Shown here piece after piece: positions 5,004 to 5,555 of a DNA stretch of 5,555 bases; the first letter of the stretch is position 1; every line of letters starts with the position of its first letter. The notes beneath the pieces are model-generated. The model ran no database searches, was not told the origin of the DNA, and was given only the letters and a program-made list of their open reading frames with translations. Made by a program: the position numbers and the translations under genes. Origin of the DNA: Candidatus Nitrosocosmicus sp. (GTDB taxonomy: Archaea; Thermoproteota; Nitrososphaeria; Nitrososphaerales; Nitrososphaeraceae); assembly GCA_030452275.1 (NCBI GenBank), contig JAKDMR010000155.1, forward strand, positions 1 to 5,555. Direction: 5' to 3'.

Positions 5004-5243
5004 GTGGATAGAGTCAAAAAAATGGCCAACGAATTGTTGGAACGTTATCCTGATAAATTTACTAGTGATTTTAACGAAAATAAAGAAACTATAAAGAATT
5101 TTGCTATTGTTCGTTCAAAGGAATTACGAAATAAAATAGCAGGCTACATTACCAAGAATGTAAATAGAAATCTTGCCCAACAGAATGCTTCACTCTCATA
5201 TTCCGAAGAAAATACTGAAACCCGTGAAGAAACTGCAGAATAA
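5004..5243 (+). CDS. rps17e: Small-subunit ribosomal protein eS17
   Basis: 79 residues. It is an archaeal/eukaryotic-specific protein of the small ribosomal subunit. The family pattern is clear: a short basic N-terminus (MDRVKKMANELLERYPDKFT), DFNENK (22-27), then the signature RSKELRNKIAGYITK (37-51). The rest (about 55-79) is a polar, Glu-rich tail (EENTETREETAE), somewhat longer than in compact archaeal homologues. The start is GTG at 5004: it restores the expected MDRV opening, whereas the ATG at 5022 would cut six conserved residues. The ATG at 5002 is in another frame, and an in-frame TAA at 4980 closes the upstream side. The Urm1-like gene begins 2 bp after its stop, so the two are translated from one message. 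Confidence 0.92.
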   Translation: MDRVKKMANELLERYPDKFTSDFNENKETIKNFAIVRSKELRNKIAGYITKNVNRNLAQQNASLSYSEENTETREETAE

Positions 5244-5245
5244 GA

Positions 5246-5500
5246 TTGATAACTGTTGATTTACTTGGTGGTATAAGGAAGACAGTAGGGTTTTCAACAG
5301 TAAATATCAATGTAACTAATTCAAGCGTTAATGAAATACTCACATTCTTGGAGAAGGAATATGATTTAAAAAATAAAATAAAAGAGGGTGAAATAATGAT
5401 CGCCATTAATGGCGTCGAGTCCTCTGTACTGGGTGGAAGGGGAGCTAAAATTTCATCAGGAGATACTATAACTATTTTGTCAGTATTACATGGCGGATGA
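5246..5500 (+). CDS. Ubiquitin-like sulfur carrier (Urm1/MoaD/ThiS family, SAMP-type)
   Basis: 84 residues, a beta-grasp protein ending in Gly83-Gly84, which E1-like enzymes adenylate to form a thiocarboxylate for sulfur transfer or an isopeptide bond to target proteins. The N-terminal strand pair (MITVDLLGGIRKTVG, VNINV), a helix (SVNEILTFLEKEYDL) and the late strands (IMIAINGV, DTITILSVLHGG) follow the fold. The last six residues SVLHGG resemble the STLHGG of eukaryotic Urm1 more than the usual SGG end of MoaD. The last 34 residues align to human Urm1 without gaps, from memory. TTG at 5246 is the only conventional start, since an in-frame TGA lies at 5225. Candidate roles are tRNA 2-thiolation, molybdopterin or thiamine synthesis, or protein modification; no partner E1, MoaE or ThiI-like gene is in view. 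It forms an operon with eS17. Confidence 0.88.
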   Translation: MITVDLLGGIRKTVGFSTVNINVTNSSVNEILTFLEKEYDLKNKIKEGEIMIAINGVESSVLGGRGAKISSGDTITILSVLHGG

Positions 5501-5509
5501 CTGTAACTC

Positions 5510-5515
5510 TTTTTT
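5510..5515 (+). terminator. T6 run after the Urm1-like gene
   Basis: Six T beginning 10 bp after the stop codon, followed by AT-rich sequence. This is consistent with an archaeal T-run terminator. The remaining 40 bp to the window edge is AT-rich with no identifiable gene. Confidence 0.4.
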
Positions 5516-5555
5516 AAATTATATTAAAGCTTAGTGTTCACTATCATATATTGAC

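Noticed and set aside
5149..5406. 85-codon minus-strand reading frame across eS17 and the Urm1-like gene
   Set aside because: It is antisense to two recognisable proteins and spans their junction, so it is not plausible as a gene.
5497..5517. ATG overlapping the Urm1-like stop, as in a translationally coupled next gene
   Set aside because: The frame closes after six codons at TAA, inside the T-run.
1..5555. CRISPR arrays, IS elements, phage or defence genes
   Set aside because: No spaced direct repeats, transposase motifs or terminal inverted repeats were seen; all sizeable ORFs are housekeeping or small conserved types.

Overview
The window looks like the chromosome of an AT-rich ammonia-oxidising-type archaeon (Thaumarchaeota / Nitrososphaeria; a low-GC Nitrosocosmicus- or Nitrosopumilus-like genome is my inference). 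The reasons are an archaeal histone, the archaeal/eukaryotic ribosomal protein eS17, a tRNA-Cys that appears to carry an archaeal intron, promoters with TATA-like boxes about 25-30 bp before start codons (leaderless style), and a sequon-rich membrane-anchored protein. No phage, IS, CRISPR or toxin-antitoxin genes were seen. It reads as a core-genome region.

Layout. 2-442 (+) is the 3' part of a gene for a membrane-anchored, externally exposed protein rich in N-glycosylation sequons; it runs in from the left edge. 491-2533 (+) is a sucC-sucD operon for the two subunits of succinyl-CoA ligase, or a close acyl-CoA ligase relative. 2579-2761 (+) is a small zinc-ribbon protein. 2842-3441 (+) is a DUF309 protein with an extra N-terminal region. 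3453-3540 (-) is a tRNA-Cys(GCA) gene that I read as containing a 16-nt intron after position 37. 3681-3908 (-) is an archaeal histone. 4148-4921 (+) is a TatD-family metal-dependent hydrolase. 5004-5500 (+) is a two-gene unit: eS17, then a beta-grasp protein whose C-terminus closely resembles that of Urm1.

How they fit together. SucCD belongs to the central carbon network linking succinyl-CoA and succinate. The right half is mostly information processing: histone (chromatin), TatD (nuclease family), tRNA-Cys, eS17 (small ribosomal subunit) and a Urm1/MoaD-like sulfur carrier that may act in tRNA thiolation. Transcription is divergent between histone (-) and tatD (+), and convergent between the DUF309 gene (+) and tRNA-Cys (-), which are only 11 bp apart.

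The points most worth a second look are the intron-containing tRNA-Cys with a relaxed splice motif, the Urm1-type C-terminus encoded directly behind eS17, an Arg in the usual GGGA glycine loop of SucC, the sequon density of the first protein, a 16-bp perfect tandem duplication between histone and tRNA, and a 7-bp dyad in the histone/tatD divergent region. I did not find a clearly new multi-gene system.
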